The notes beneath the pieces are model-generated. The model was given only the letters and a program-made list of their open reading frames with translations, had not been told where the DNA came from and made no database searches. 64,000 nt of DNA, from NCBI RefSeq assembly GCF_038096175.1, contig NZ_CP151099.1, positions 6,612,001 through 6,676,000 of the forward strand, in the 5' to 3' direction. This DNA comes from Nostoc sp. UHCC 0302 (GTDB taxonomy: Bacteria; Cyanobacteriota; Cyanobacteriia; Cyanobacteriales; Nostocaceae). The position numbers were made by a program, and so were the translations under genes. How positions within the stretch are numbered: the stretch's first letter is position 1; the number at the start of each line of letters is the position of its first letter. This document shows, piece after piece, positions 46,052-55,509 of the stretch.

Positions 46052-47353
46052 TTAGAGTGTTAAAGATTGAGCATCTGTCTCAATGAACTTCGCCAAATCT
46101 TGTAAAAACGCCGCAGCATGAGCGCCGTAAATAATGCGGTGGTCACAAGTAATATTCACCTGCATTTGTTGGCGAACTGCAAATAATCCATCAGGTGTTG
46201 CTACCACTTGCGGACGAGATGCGCCGATCGCTAAAATCGAACCTTGTCCAGGTGGTAAAATGGCATCAAATGTATCTACGCCAAACATCCCTAAATTCGA
46301 CAGGGTAAATGTACCACTGTTGTATTCGTCGGGCTGTAGCTGTTTTGCCCTAGCGCGGTCTACTAAAGACTTCCAAGTGCGAGACAGAGAATAAATATCT
46401 ACTATATCTGCATTCTGCAACACGGGTGTAATCAATCCACCATCATCCATCGCTACGGCTACGGAAATGTTGATATCAGAATGATAGACAATTCCTTGGT
46501 CTGAGTAGCTAGCATTCAGCAATGGGTGTTTTTGCAATGTCACCGCTACTGCTTTTGCCAGTAGCGCTGTCATCGTCACCCCTTTGGATTTAATTTGTTT
46601 GTAAAGTTTGTCTAACCCATCGGTGGTAATAGTGTAACCAACACGGAAGACAGGTACGGATAGGGTAGCTACCATATTCCGTACCACGGCATTTTGGAAG
46701 GTAGTTAGAGGTGCGATTTGACCAGGAACAGCAGCTACTACTGACGCTGGTGCGGCGGCCGGACGTGGTGGTGGCGCTACTGGTGGAGTGCTGGTTATTG
46801 CAGGAGTTGCTGGGGCGACTGGGGTAGTAGCAGGTTGCTTGCCTTTATTAGCCAATGCTTCCACATCCTCAGCAACAATACGGCCATAGGGGCCACTGCC
46901 TTTGAGTGCAGTTAAATCAATTTTAAGTTCTTTGGCTAGCTTACGGGCGCGAGGTGAAGCTACAAGCCTGCCTTCCTTGTGGTTAGAGCCATTTTGAGAC
47001 GCCACAGCAGATGTGCCGACGGAGGCTGTGACTGGAACTGGTTCAGGAGAGGAGGTAGTAGCAGCAGCGCCGCCTGAGTTAGCAAGAGATTTAGCGGTTT
47101 CAATTTCAGCTTCAGTTTCAGCGATAAAAGCGATCGCAGATCCGACAGCAGCAGTTTCGCCAGCTTCGACTATGATGTGAGCCATATATCCTTCATAAAA
47201 GGATTCCACATCCATATCTGCCTTATCAGACTCGACAACCACCACTGTTTCGCCTTTTTCCACTTTATCGCCTGGCGATTTCACCCAGGAGACAATTTTG
47301 CCTTCGGTCATGGTGGAACTCAGCGCCGGCATAAATACTTCGTGAATGCTCAT
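46052..47353 (-). CDS. pdhC: pyruvate dehydrogenase E2 (dihydrolipoamide acetyltransferase), plastid type
   Basis: 433 aa. Lipoyl domain (residues 1-80) with the lipoylated Lys in VVESDKADMDVES; an Ala/Pro/Thr linker; peripheral subunit-binding domain (ASPRARKLAKELKIDLTALK, residues about 130-165); a second Pro/Ala linker; then the acyltransferase core. The C-terminal motif reads CDHRIIYGAHAAAFL: His is kept, but the usual Asp of HxxxDG is Tyr, a change I associate with cyanobacterial and plastid E2s. Makes acetyl-CoA for fatty-acid synthesis as the core of the PDH complex. Transcribed alone; E1 and E3 genes are elsewhere. Confidence 0.93.
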   Translation of the reverse strand: MSIHEVFMPALSSTMTEGKIVSWVKSPGDKVEKGETVVVVESDKADMDVESFYEGYMAHIIVEAGETAAVGSAIAFIAETEAEIETAKSLANSGGAAATTSSPEPVPVTASVGTSAVASQNGSNHKEGRLVASPRARKLAKELKIDLTALKGSGPYGRIVAEDVEALANKGKQPATTPVAPATPAITSTPPVAPPPRPAAAPASVVAAVPGQIAPLTTFQNAVVRNMVATLSVPVFRVGYTITTDGLDKLYKQIKSKGVTMTALLAKAVAVTLQKHPLLNASYSDQGIVYHSDINISVAVAMDDGGLITPVLQNADIVDIYSLSRTWKSLVDRARAKQLQPDEYNSGTFTLSNLGMFGVDTFDAILPPGQGSILAIGASRPQVVATPDGLFAVRQQMQVNITCDHRIIYGAHAAAFLQDLAKFIETDAQSLTL

Positions 47354-47884
47354 AGGGTGGTTTCAGAATCAATAATTTTTGGACTTTAACAGCTTTCATC
47401 AGATCGAATTGTATCTTGACAAGAGAATTTTGGACGGGAGATTTTATATTTTAATTTGGGAGAGTGGGGAGTGGAAAAGTAGAGACGCGATTATACTCTT
47501 ACGAGAAGCCGCTCTTCGAGCGTCTACGCGTCTGTGCAGGGAGTGGGGAGAATGAATGAGAAATAACAAATGTGCCATGCACCATACTTCGACAAAGCTC
47601 AGTACAAGTGCCCTATGACAAATCAGGAACCTAAAAATGACTTAGAGGTCTATATATGAAGCTATCCTAAATGGTTGAGCAATATCTCGTTCTGGTTGTT
47701 AAAATTTGACTTCGAAAACCACCACGAGTTTTTTATCACTCGAATGGAATTGCTATATATTTATATTCCTCATAACCTCTGCTTAAAATATATGAGCATC
47801 TCACAGGCAGACGAAATAAGCTAAATGTTCAATCTAGAATTCAAAAATGGTAATTAGGCTGTTTTAAATTCCTGTTTAAATTTT
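47354..47884. other. intergenic region between divergent genes
   Basis: About 530 bp. It holds low-complexity GGGAGTGGGGAG tracts and a GCCGCTCTTCGAGCG-type small palindrome (about 47505-47525) but no gene. Confidence 0.5.
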
Positions 47885-48469
47885 ATGTCGGGAAAATTGA
47901 AGCTGTTTTTGATTTTGATATTAAGTGTTTTTGCCACTGCTGCTGCTGGAGTTTATCTCAGCCAGCAACAGCTATCTGCGCCAATTGCTGAGACTAATTC
48001 TGAGACTAGTAATAAGCAAGCTCAACAGGTAGGAGCAACACAGCAGTCTCAGCAAGTTGTGACCTACTCAGAGCGTTCCACTTACAAAAGTATACCTTTA
48101 GAAACTATCAGCTCAGGTCTTCAAGGTAGTGACCCAGCTACCATAGCCCTGAATGCTTTTGAAGAGATAGCAACGCCTGGGGGAACGCGAAAGGTAGAGG
48201 TAGCCTATCCGCAACGTAATCAAGCCTTTGTGACAATTACACAAATCAAACGGACTGGTGATTCAGTTAGTGCAATTAAATATCGAGTTGAGATGACAAC
48301 ATTTGGGCGATCGTTTTTCGTTAGCTCACCACTAGTGTGGCAAATTGTCTGGGCTGGCTCCCAGGTACGATGTTGGCCCGGAAGTCGCCCTGACAAAAAG
48401 TTAAATCAAAACTGTCATCAGTCATTCGTCCTTGAGCAAAGGACAAATAGAGAAGTCGGAGAGCCGTAA
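47885..48469 (+). CDS. membrane-anchored or secreted hypothetical protein
   Basis: 194 aa. The N-terminus (KLKLFLILILSVFATAAAGVYL) is an uncleaved anchor or signal peptide; a Gln/Ser/Thr-rich linker follows to about residue 60. The soluble part (IALNAFEEIATPGGTRKVEV, QAFVTITQIKRTGDSVSAIKYRVEM, then WQIVWAGSQVRCWPGSRP) looks like a small beta-rich domain with two Cys (RCWPG and NCHQ) that could pair in the periplasm. No family recognised; the pattern appears conserved in style with cyanobacterial unknowns. Convergent with ylqD. Confidence 0.75.
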   Translation: MSGKLKLFLILILSVFATAAAGVYLSQQQLSAPIAETNSETSNKQAQQVGATQQSQQVVTYSERSTYKSIPLETISSGLQGSDPATIALNAFEEIATPGGTRKVEVAYPQRNQAFVTITQIKRTGDSVSAIKYRVEMTTFGRSFFVSSPLVWQIVWAGSQVRCWPGSRPDKKLNQNCHQSFVLEQRTNREVGEP

Positions 48470-48504
48470 GCCGGCGCTCTGAACTTCCAAGACAAATAAC
48501 AAAT

Positions 48505-48954
48505 TTAAATGTCGCCGCGAATCTCTTCTACAACCCCGTCACGTAGAACGATTTCAACTTGCATTTTGCTAATTAGATTATCACCCGTTTCTACGTTGAA
48601 AAAGCCTTCCATTTGGAATTGGTTGACTTCTTGATCCTGTTGGAGAAACTGCACTTGCTGAAGGTTTTGCAGCAATTGATTTTTCTGCTCTAGAAATTCA
48701 CTTTTCTTTTGATTAACCTGAAGTTGGATATTGTCAATTTGCTGGAGGGTTTGAGGCCCTGGTGGTTGCAGACTTTGCTTTTGAATTGCCGCGATCGCTC
48801 TTTGTCCTTCGACTTCTAGCTGTTGCAATTGCTGATCTAGCTGATTGATCTGCGTTTGCAGCTGCTGTTGCACTTCGTCTTTCCACAGAGGAGTGACAAT
48901 GACTTTGACATTAACGACGCGTTTCAAAAGCAATTGAGATTTGGAGACATCCAT
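48505..48954 (-). CDS. YlqD-family protein
   Basis: 149 aa. The opening SKSQLLLKRVVNVKVIVTPLWKDEVQQQL and a long Gln/Leu coiled coil (about residues 30-110), closed by a beta region (FFNVETGDNLISKMQVEIVLRDGVVEEIRGDI), match the YlqD family found in Firmicutes and cyanobacteria. No molecular role is known. It starts 38 bp after the acyl-ACP synthetase gene on the same strand and is probably cotranscribed with it. Confidence 0.85.
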   Translation of the reverse strand: MDVSKSQLLLKRVVNVKVIVTPLWKDEVQQQLQTQINQLDQQLQQLEVEGQRAIAAIQKQSLQPPGPQTLQQIDNIQLQVNQKKSEFLEQKNQLLQNLQQVQFLQQDQEVNQFQMEGFFNVETGDNLISKMQVEIVLRDGVVEEIRGDI

Positions 48955-48992
48955 AGTTTCACGTTCACTCTATGAGTTGGCAGGTGGAATTA

Positions 48993-51011
48993 TTAAGCAA
49001 ATAAGCCGTCAATAATATCGCGATAGCGTTCCGTGACGACGTGCCGCCGGATTTTCAGCGTTTGTGTCATCAAGCCATTTTCGATGGAAAACGGCTCTAT
49101 AATCAGCTTAAACGGCCCGATACGGTCATCTGGACGATAACCTGGACGGTTTTGCACTTCGCGAGTCAATTCTCGGCGAAACAAATCCTGGATTATTTTA
49201 CTCTCTAGGTCAATGGTAGTGCTGTTAGCGGAAGCGGGATCTTTAGCCTGTCCTGAATTTTGAGTTTCGAGTTCTGATGAGGTTTCTTTTGGTAGACGCA
49301 GTTGCAGATTTTGATTTTCGGCCCATTTTTCCAAGGCTTCAACATTCGGAACAATTAATGCTCCCAGACTACGCTGGTCTTGCCCAAGGAGCATGATTTG
49401 GTCGATGTATGGCGATCGCAAACAAGCATCCTCAATCGGTTGTGGCTCAATGTTTTCCCCATTGGTTAATACAATCGTATCCTTTGACCTACCAGTTAGT
49501 ATTAAATCATTCTGTGGTGTCAGCCAACCCAAATCGCCGCTATCAAACCAACCTTCGGCATCAATTGCTTTCGCCGTCGCTTCCGGGTTTTGGTAATAGC
49601 CTTGCATAATTTGCGGCCCCTTTAACAACACCAAACCTCGTTCACCAATTGGCAAGGGTTTACGAGTCTCAGGATCTACGATTTTAGCTTCTGTTGCCGG
49701 CATCGGCTGCCCTGATGCACCAATTAAATTCCGCCAAGGACGACGCACATGAGTCACAGGAGAAGTTTCTGTCAAGCCATACCCCTGCAAAATCTGCACA
49801 CCAATAATTTCAAAAAAGTTATCTATGTGCCGAGGCAATGCACCACCACCACTAATCATCTGCTTGACTCGTCCTCCTGTTGCTTCCCGTACCTTGTTAT
49901 AAACCAATCGAGTTCCCAAGGCATGAAGAGGGCGCAAAGCAGAGGCTTGGATAGTAGCTGCTAGTCGCTGACTTGCTGAAGAATTTAGATTATCTAAACT
50001 TAATCCCTGAGAAATCCGCTGCGCTTTGATGTATTTCTCACTAATACCCAAGAAAAAGTTAATCAGGCGTTGCTTGTTCTCTGGTTGTTCACGGAATTGC
50101 TTTTGTACCCCTTCATAAATTGATTCCCACAGACGAGGTACACCTACCATATAGTGAGGCTGAAATTTTCTCAAATCTCCTTTAACAGAACGCAAGTTAG
50201 TATAAATTTGTGTACAACCTTGAGATAATAGGTAATATTCAACTGTCCGCTCGTAGCTGTGCCAGCTAGGAAGGATACTAAGAACAGTGTTTCCTACCTG
50301 CGGTTGTACTACTGTCCCCATCGTGATTACTTGGTGCATCAAGTTGCCATGAGAAAGCATTACACCTTTGGGTTTACCGGTAGTCCCAGAAGTATAGATA
50401 AGGGTTGCCAGGGTGTTATAGTTTTGCTCGACTGGCACAAACGGATGTTTTGACCCAAGTTCGATTAGTTGAACAAAGTTCAGAACTTTGAAAGTTTGTT
50501 CTGTGGGTGGTGCTTCGTCGGAAAGTAAGATGACGAATTGAATTGGCAAATCGTCGAGACGATCTTGTAATTTATTCAGTGTCTTTAAATCTTCGACTAC
50601 CACCGCTGTGCTACCACTATTAGCGATGATAAACAGCAGTTCTTCTTTTTCTGCTTGAGAACCACGCACTGCATCAACTGCCCCAGCGGTCATTATACCT
50701 TGATCTGTGATAAACCAACGGGGACTGTTGTCAGCTATAAGAGAAATGCGATCGCCAACTTTTACTCCTAATGCCTGCAACCCAGCAGCAAATAGTTGAA
50801 TTTGTTCTGCAAGTTGGCGAAAAGTAATAACTACTTCTGGTTTAGCGTGAGGGTTGTGAAGAGCTACAACATCACCAAATTGCTTTGCTGCTAAAGGCCA
50901 AACTTCTGGCAATGACTCAACATTTGTATAATCTGCCAAATGCTTTAATGCCTGACTTTCTCGCTCAGTGATGTTAGCTAAGAAAGAAGATGCTGGTCGA
51001 TTTTTTGACAT
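48993..51011 (-). CDS. aas: long-chain acyl-ACP/acyl-CoA synthetase (Aas/FadD type)
   Basis: 672 aa, ANL superfamily. AMP-binding P-loop YTSGTTGKPKGVMLSHGN, A4-A5 motifs PSWHSYERTVEYYLLSQG and QGYGLTETSPV, hinge motif DSGDLGWLTPQNDLILTGRSKDTIVLTNGENIEP, and C-terminal catalytic-Lys region (MTQTLKIRR). The insert of about 60 residues near 570-620 (ELETQNSGQAKDPASANSTT) is typical of cyanobacterial members. In cyanobacteria this enzyme activates free fatty acids and recycles them to acyl-ACP at the membrane. Likely cotranscribed with ylqD. Intact. Confidence 0.92.
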   Translation of the reverse strand: MSKNRPASSFLANITERESQALKHLADYTNVESLPEVWPLAAKQFGDVVALHNPHAKPEVVITFRQLAEQIQLFAAGLQALGVKVGDRISLIADNSPRWFITDQGIMTAGAVDAVRGSQAEKEELLFIIANSGSTAVVVEDLKTLNKLQDRLDDLPIQFVILLSDEAPPTEQTFKVLNFVQLIELGSKHPFVPVEQNYNTLATLIYTSGTTGKPKGVMLSHGNLMHQVITMGTVVQPQVGNTVLSILPSWHSYERTVEYYLLSQGCTQIYTNLRSVKGDLRKFQPHYMVGVPRLWESIYEGVQKQFREQPENKQRLINFFLGISEKYIKAQRISQGLSLDNLNSSASQRLAATIQASALRPLHALGTRLVYNKVREATGGRVKQMISGGGALPRHIDNFFEIIGVQILQGYGLTETSPVTHVRRPWRNLIGASGQPMPATEAKIVDPETRKPLPIGERGLVLLKGPQIMQGYYQNPEATAKAIDAEGWFDSGDLGWLTPQNDLILTGRSKDTIVLTNGENIEPQPIEDACLRSPYIDQIMLLGQDQRSLGALIVPNVEALEKWAENQNLQLRLPKETSSELETQNSGQAKDPASANSTTIDLESKIIQDLFRRELTREVQNRPGYRPDDRIGPFKLIIEPFSIENGLMTQTLKIRRHVVTERYRDIIDGLFA

Positions 51012-51272
51012 AACACTGTACCTAAATTTAGTAAATTACTTGTTTTTTTAGCTTATTTTGTTATTACGCTACAATAGCCTTCCTTATTATCCACATTCCC
51101 TTGTGTGCTTAAGAATTACAGGAATTTAACGGTCATATTTACAAAAACTTATGTTAATATTCATTTATATAGAGTGCAAGCAATGTATGTCCTAGAAATC
51201 CTTCATATACCTTGTACTTGCAGTTAATAGCAGCGACCACCTATGTTTGACAGGGGGTGATTACCTATAAAC

Positions 51273-51512
51273 TTGATAGATGCTATATTGCTGACCCTAA
51301 TCAGTACTGTTGCTTGTCTAGCCTTTCCTAAGCTTTTAGCTATCCTTCTAGGTCTTAAAGCCAAATCTACTGAAACTTCAGCCAAGGCTTTAAAATTCCA
51401 AGCAGCCAAGGTACAACTTACCAGCTTTCCTTATTGTACAGTTTATGCATTGAGTGGCAGCCAATACTGTAAATTCAGGCCTCACTTCTGTGCAAAATGT
51501 TCTCCAAATTGA
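51273..51512 (+). CDS. small hydrophobic protein, diverged paralogue of 52131 (ATG lost)
   Basis: The peptide LIDAILLTLISTVACLAFPKLLAILLG is clearly homologous to the start of the small gene at 52131 (LIDGLLLTLLNTVACLALPKLLSVILS). At the position of the paralogue ATG this copy has ATA (51267-51269), so it must start at TTG 51273 or is silent. An AGGGGG ribosome-binding site is retained. The C-terminal part (79 aa in total) is unrelated to the paralogue and Cys-rich (CTVYALSGSQYC, FCAKC), possibly read-through past a lost stop. Single hydrophobic helix; unknown function. Probably a decaying duplicate. Confidence 0.5.
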   Translation: MIDAILLTLISTVACLAFPKLLAILLGLKAKSTETSAKALKFQAAKVQLTSFPYCTVYALSGSQYCKFRPHFCAKCSPN

Positions 51513-52130
51513 GGGATGATTTGCAAGTTAAATGTCTCGGCACTTGTAGACTAACTTGCAATTATTTCTTCAACAAAGTTTAAGAAAATTCCTTAAAACC
51601 AATGGATTACAAAGCTAAATGTTTTTTATTAGCTTTAGTTCTAAAAAACTCATTTTAAAGTATTCAAGTCAGTAATGAGTTGCTTAGAAGTTTAAAATCT
51701 TTACCAATACTCGGATTGATATACAACATAGCGGTTTCCACTGGGGTAAGGTATGGCAAGAAATAATTAACTACAGACCAAAGTTCTGAATACGATGAGG
51801 GTAGCACACTCATGCTACCCTTATTCCAATTAAAATCGTTATATAACTGTAGCAACCTACAGAATTGTAAGAATTTCAAACCGCTTGGCACGAGGAGAAA
51901 AGAAGTATAAAATATTACTAAATATTTAAAAAGGCGAAGTCTGAATTACACAGCATTTATTTTACCTATAAATATATTAATAAACTGATGATAAGTATAA
52001 GTAAAAAAGTATATTTAATTAGCTTATACTGCCTACAAGAAATATTAAATAGTGATTTTCAACACATTTAGTAAATATGGTTCAAACTACTAAATAGTGA
52101 ATACTTTCTTTTCACTAGGGAGATTTACAT
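51513..52130. other. AT-rich intergenic region between the small-peptide genes
   Basis: About 620 bp, no gene I can support. The 75-codon frame on the minus strand at 51664-51891 lacks a ribosome-binding site and coding character. Confidence 0.45.
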
Positions 52131-52310
52131 ATGAGTTTGATAGATGGTTTACTACTGACACTGCTCAACACTGTTGCCTGTCTTGCATTACCTAAGTTGC
52201 TGTCCGTAATTCTGTCTGGCAAAAAACACAGTGCTGCTATAAAATCACAAGCTGCTATAGAGCCACAAGAATCTAACTCGGAAATCCCAGTTATTCTTAG
52301 AGCAAGCTGA
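52131..52310 (+). CDS. 59-aa small hydrophobic membrane peptide
   Basis: MSLIDGLLLTLLNTVACLAL followed by PKLLSVILSGKKHSAAIKSQ and a polar tail ending EIPVILRAS. A well-spaced CTAGGGAGATTTACAT ribosome-binding site precedes ATG 52131. One hydrophobic helix (about residues 4-28) with a Cys and a Pro-Lys kink, then a basic stretch, predicts a single-pass or membrane-surface peptide. A diverged duplicate with homologous leader lies 860 bp upstream. Purifying similarity between the two in the helix and leader supports a real gene. I recognise no named family; a type I toxin-like or photosynthetic small subunit role would be guesses. Confidence 0.7.
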   Translation: MSLIDGLLLTLLNTVACLALPKLLSVILSGKKHSAAIKSQAAIEPQESNSEIPVILRAS

Positions 52311-52788
52311 TTGTGGAAGAAAAGTTTAGCAGTTTGTCTTGAAACATCGCCTTGATGAGGAGAAAGTTAAGTCATGTGGTGCAAGGCGATGGTTCAGAAG
52401 AGAGTAACTAAGCATATTTTTAACAAATATCCAAGCATAAAAAATACTTGACGACGCAACTAAGCCCAGACATAGGGTTTACATAAACTTAAGTTAATTT
52501 TGTTCCTGTGGATAGATTTTTTAGTATACGCGATCGCTCATCAGCAATTTCATAATCTTTTATGCATCTGTCATGAATAAAGTTATAGTCTTCGTTGTTT
52601 GACATGACAATTAATCGTAATCAAATGCAAAAAAGTTGACTTTTTTAGCGACACTATTAATATTACAGAAGTTTGCAAGTCAATGAAGTACAGTATCTGA
52701 AGTTAAAACCTAGATACAAAGACTTTTTTACTTATGAGCAGAGGCGGAGATGCTCCGCCTCTGCTCCTGAATTCTGCTTTAATTACTT
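52311..52788. other. intergenic region downstream of the small peptide
   Basis: About 480 bp. It contains a 10-bp inverted repeat (52345-52391) and several AT tracts; no gene. Confidence 0.5.
52345..52391. repeat. 10-bp inverted repeat CATCGCCTTG/CAAGGCGATG
   Basis: Arms at 52345-52354 and 52382-52391 around a 27-nt loop that contains GAGGAGAAAGTT. No T-run. Could be a structured transcript end of the small peptide gene. Confidence 0.5.
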
Positions 52789-52891
52789 ATACCAATTCAA
52801 TTAATGATTGCAACACATCCTTCGATGAAGACGCGATGAATCGCGTCTCTACAAATGGTCTATTTGTCACATTCTTTTTTAAAATTGGTAT
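52789..52891 (-). mobile_element. 103-bp MITE, copy C
   Basis: Reverse orientation of copies A and B, ends ATACCAATT and AATTGGTAT. Its right end touches the TAA stop codon of recQ: the T of GGTAT is the last base of the complementary stop triplet. Confidence 0.85.
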
Positions 52892-55044
52892 TACTTGCGA
52901 TTTTCACGCCGCCACTTTTCGCGTATTAGACGAATTTCATCAAAAGTGTAACTATCGCCTAGTTGTTCTTTAATTGGAGTTAAAGAGATATCGCCAAGAA
53001 CTTCTAAAATTTGCCAAATTTTTTGCTGATGTTCGTGAGGTACTAACTGATTTAAATCTACAGGCTGATTTTTCTCAATTAACTTTGAAAGGTGATTGAA
53101 GATTGTCGAGGGGCTAAGGTTACGTTTTTGAGCGATTTCGGGAATACTCAAACCTGCTTGGTGGAACTTTAATGTCAATAGTTCAGTGTCAGAAGGTAAA
53201 TTCACAAAGTTAGAATTATCTTGTTGTTCTACCGAACCTTTTTCTTGACGATAAGCTTTTATTTCTGCGAGAAACTTATCACCATATTGGGCGAGTTTGT
53301 GACTACCTACGCCAGAAAGTTTACCAAATTCGGTGATGGTTTTCGGTTGTACCTGCACCATCAATTTTAAGGTAGAATCTGGGAACACAACATAAGGTGG
53401 GACAGATTGTTCATCAGCAAGTTGTTTGCGGAGCGATCGCAACCTCTGCAATAATACTTCTGCCTCGATAGCTTTTTCGCTTCCTTCTTCCCAAGTAATC
53501 TTTTGCGCCACCGGAACTGCTAGGGAAACTGTGCGCTGTCGTCGCATTACTTCCCAACTCAGGGCGTTAAGTTTTAAAACAGAATAACCATCGCTAGTTT
53601 GTTCTAATAATCCTTGATGTAAAAGCGATCGCCCTAACATTCGCCATTCATCTACAGTCTTATCTTTGCCAATACCGTATGTAGAAAGTTTATCATGTTC
53701 GTTTTGAGTAATTTTCTGATTTTTCGCTCCTCGCAAAACATCAATAATATGCAACATCCCAAATCTTTCTTTACAACGCGCCACACAAGATAAGAACTTC
53801 ATCGCTTCAATTGTCCAATCTTGTAATGGTTTAGGGTTACGGCAATTATCACAGTTACCACAATTCCCGTCAAAACGTTCCCCAAAATAACCTAGTTGAA
53901 TTGTGCGGCGGCAAACTGTACCTTCAGCATAGTCAATAACTTGCCGTAATTGTTGTTTAGCAATCAACTGTTCTTGAGGATCAGTTTTTTGATTAATGCT
54001 CCATTCAATAGTTTTAATATCACTAAAACTAAAAAAAAGTGTACAACGAGAGGGTTCGCTGTCTCTGCCCGCCCTACCTGATTCTTGATAATAACTTTCC
54101 AAATTCCGCGGTAAATCGAAGTGAACTACCAACCGCACATCTGGTTTATTAATTCCCATCCCAAAAGCAATGGTTGCCACCATAACGCGTACATCATCCC
54201 GAATAAATCGAGTTTGATTTTTCTCGCGTTCTTCATCGCTTAATCCGGCATGATAAGACAAAGCGGCAATTTTATCATTTTGTAATTTAAAAGTCAGTTC
54301 ATCAACTTTTTTACGCGTCAAACAATAAATAATTGCTGAACCTTCGTTTTCCCGGACAAGTTCTAAGAGTTCAGCGTAAGCAGACTTACTTTTAGAACGG
54401 ACTTCGTAGTAAAGGTTTTGGCGGTTAAAGCTAGCAATGTGGATGCTGGGTTGCTTTAGCCCTAGTTGTTGAATGATATCAGAACGGACGCGATCAGTTG
54501 CTGTGGCGGTGAGGGCAATAGTAGGTATATCTGGGTAACGCTGACGCAGAGATTTCAACTGGCGGTATTCTGGGCGAAAGTCGTGTCCCCACTCTGAGAC
54601 GCAATGCGCTTCATCAATAGCAAAGGTAGAAACGCCGATTTGGTGATGTACTAAATCTAGAAAGGGCAGAAATCTTTCACTCAAAAGACGTTCTGGCGCA
54701 ACGTAAAGGAGTCTAACTTTACCATTGAGTATGGCATCTTCACGCGATCGCACTTTATATGCATTCAGACTGCTATTGAGAAATGTCGCACTAATATTAT
54801 TATTTCGCAGTCCTTCCACTTGATCTTGCATCAAAGCGATTAACGGCGACACCACTACCGTTAAACCTTTTTTCATCAAAGCTGGTAGTTGAAAGCACAG
54901 AGATTTTCCCCCACCCGTAGGCATGACCACCATCAAATCTCGATTTTGCAGCGCATCTTCGATAATTTGCCGCTGTCCTGGGCGGAATTGGTCATAACCG
55001 AAGTGATATTTTAGCGCTTGTTCGAGATTGGGATACTGAAGCAT
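52891..55044 (-). CDS. recQ: ATP-dependent DNA helicase RecQ
   Basis: 717 aa. Superfamily 2 motifs: 0 FGYDQFRPGQRQII, I MPTGGGKSLCFQLPAL, II IDEAHCVSEWGHDFRPEY, III TATATDR, IV IIYCLTRKKVDE, V ATIAFGMGINKPDVR, VI YYQESGRAGRD. RecQ zinc-binding Cys set CRRTIQLGYFGE...CGNCDNC, winged helix, HRDC (LRSLRKQLADEQSVPPYVVF) and a C-terminal helix-turn-helix (LSIPEIAQKRNLSPSTIFNH). Unwinds branched DNA in recombination repair. The stop codon abuts a MITE. A 23-bp copy of its 5' end is found inside the broken toxin gene near 57187. Confidence 0.96.
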   Translation of the reverse strand: MLQYPNLEQALKYHFGYDQFRPGQRQIIEDALQNRDLMVVMPTGGGKSLCFQLPALMKKGLTVVVSPLIALMQDQVEGLRNNNISATFLNSSLNAYKVRSREDAILNGKVRLLYVAPERLLSERFLPFLDLVHHQIGVSTFAIDEAHCVSEWGHDFRPEYRQLKSLRQRYPDIPTIALTATATDRVRSDIIQQLGLKQPSIHIASFNRQNLYYEVRSKSKSAYAELLELVRENEGSAIIYCLTRKKVDELTFKLQNDKIAALSYHAGLSDEEREKNQTRFIRDDVRVMVATIAFGMGINKPDVRLVVHFDLPRNLESYYQESGRAGRDSEPSRCTLFFSFSDIKTIEWSINQKTDPQEQLIAKQQLRQVIDYAEGTVCRRTIQLGYFGERFDGNCGNCDNCRNPKPLQDWTIEAMKFLSCVARCKERFGMLHIIDVLRGAKNQKITQNEHDKLSTYGIGKDKTVDEWRMLGRSLLHQGLLEQTSDGYSVLKLNALSWEVMRRQRTVSLAVPVAQKITWEEGSEKAIEAEVLLQRLRSLRKQLADEQSVPPYVVFPDSTLKLMVQVQPKTITEFGKLSGVGSHKLAQYGDKFLAEIKAYRQEKGSVEQQDNSNFVNLPSDTELLTLKFHQAGLSIPEIAQKRNLSPSTIFNHLSKLIEKNQPVDLNQLVPHEHQQKIWQILEVLGDISLTPIKEQLGDSYTFDEIRLIREKWRRENRK

Positions 55045-55224
55045 AGCGATCGCTTTTTTCCGGCGCGTCTGCGTGGGTAGTGATTGAAGATATCAGGATT
55101 TTAACTCACATCATCGGCGGCTTTCGCAAGACCTGTATTTCTGTTGGCAATCGCAGGCTCATCAACCTTCATACATGAGCGATCACTTTTATTGTATAAA
55201 ATAGGCGATCGCACTTGTACTGAG

Positions 55225-55509
55225 CTAATAAACATCGTCATGAGTACCAATGTCTAGCAAAAGAACAACTTATTCCCCACTCTCCTCATAGGTTTTCAGT
55301 GAGAAAACAATGCGACAATCATATCCACAAGAGCATGAAAGCAATCCTGAGAGCTTTCCCTCTAGCTTGTGAGTACCTAAGTTAGCTGCAAATATATCAT
55401 TCTCCATAGCAGCAATAGTTTCTTCTATTTTGGCTCGTAAGTCAGCATTACGACGAGCAAATTTTCGGAAAGCTCTTTTAAATTTACTATTGATAACCAA
55501 CCTATACAT
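55225..55509 (-). pseudogene. RelE/YafQ-type toxin with premature stop
   Basis: From ATG 55509 the frame gives MYRLVINSKFKRAFRKFARR, KIEETIAAMENDIF, LGTHKLEGKLSGLLSCSCGYDCRIVFSL and stops at TAA 55270. Reading through the stop gives VVLLLDIGTHDDVY and a TAG at 55225, which is the normal C-terminus of these toxins (consensus-like LIDIGTHDEVY). The lost His-containing tail lies where YafQ-like ribonucleases keep a catalytic His, so the 79-residue product is probably inactive. ATG overlaps the antitoxin stop by 8 nt, the usual coupling. Confidence 0.85.

Noticed and set aside
51664-51891. 75-codon minus-strand frame between the small peptides
   Set aside because: No ribosome-binding site, no recognisable protein pattern, AT-rich composition.
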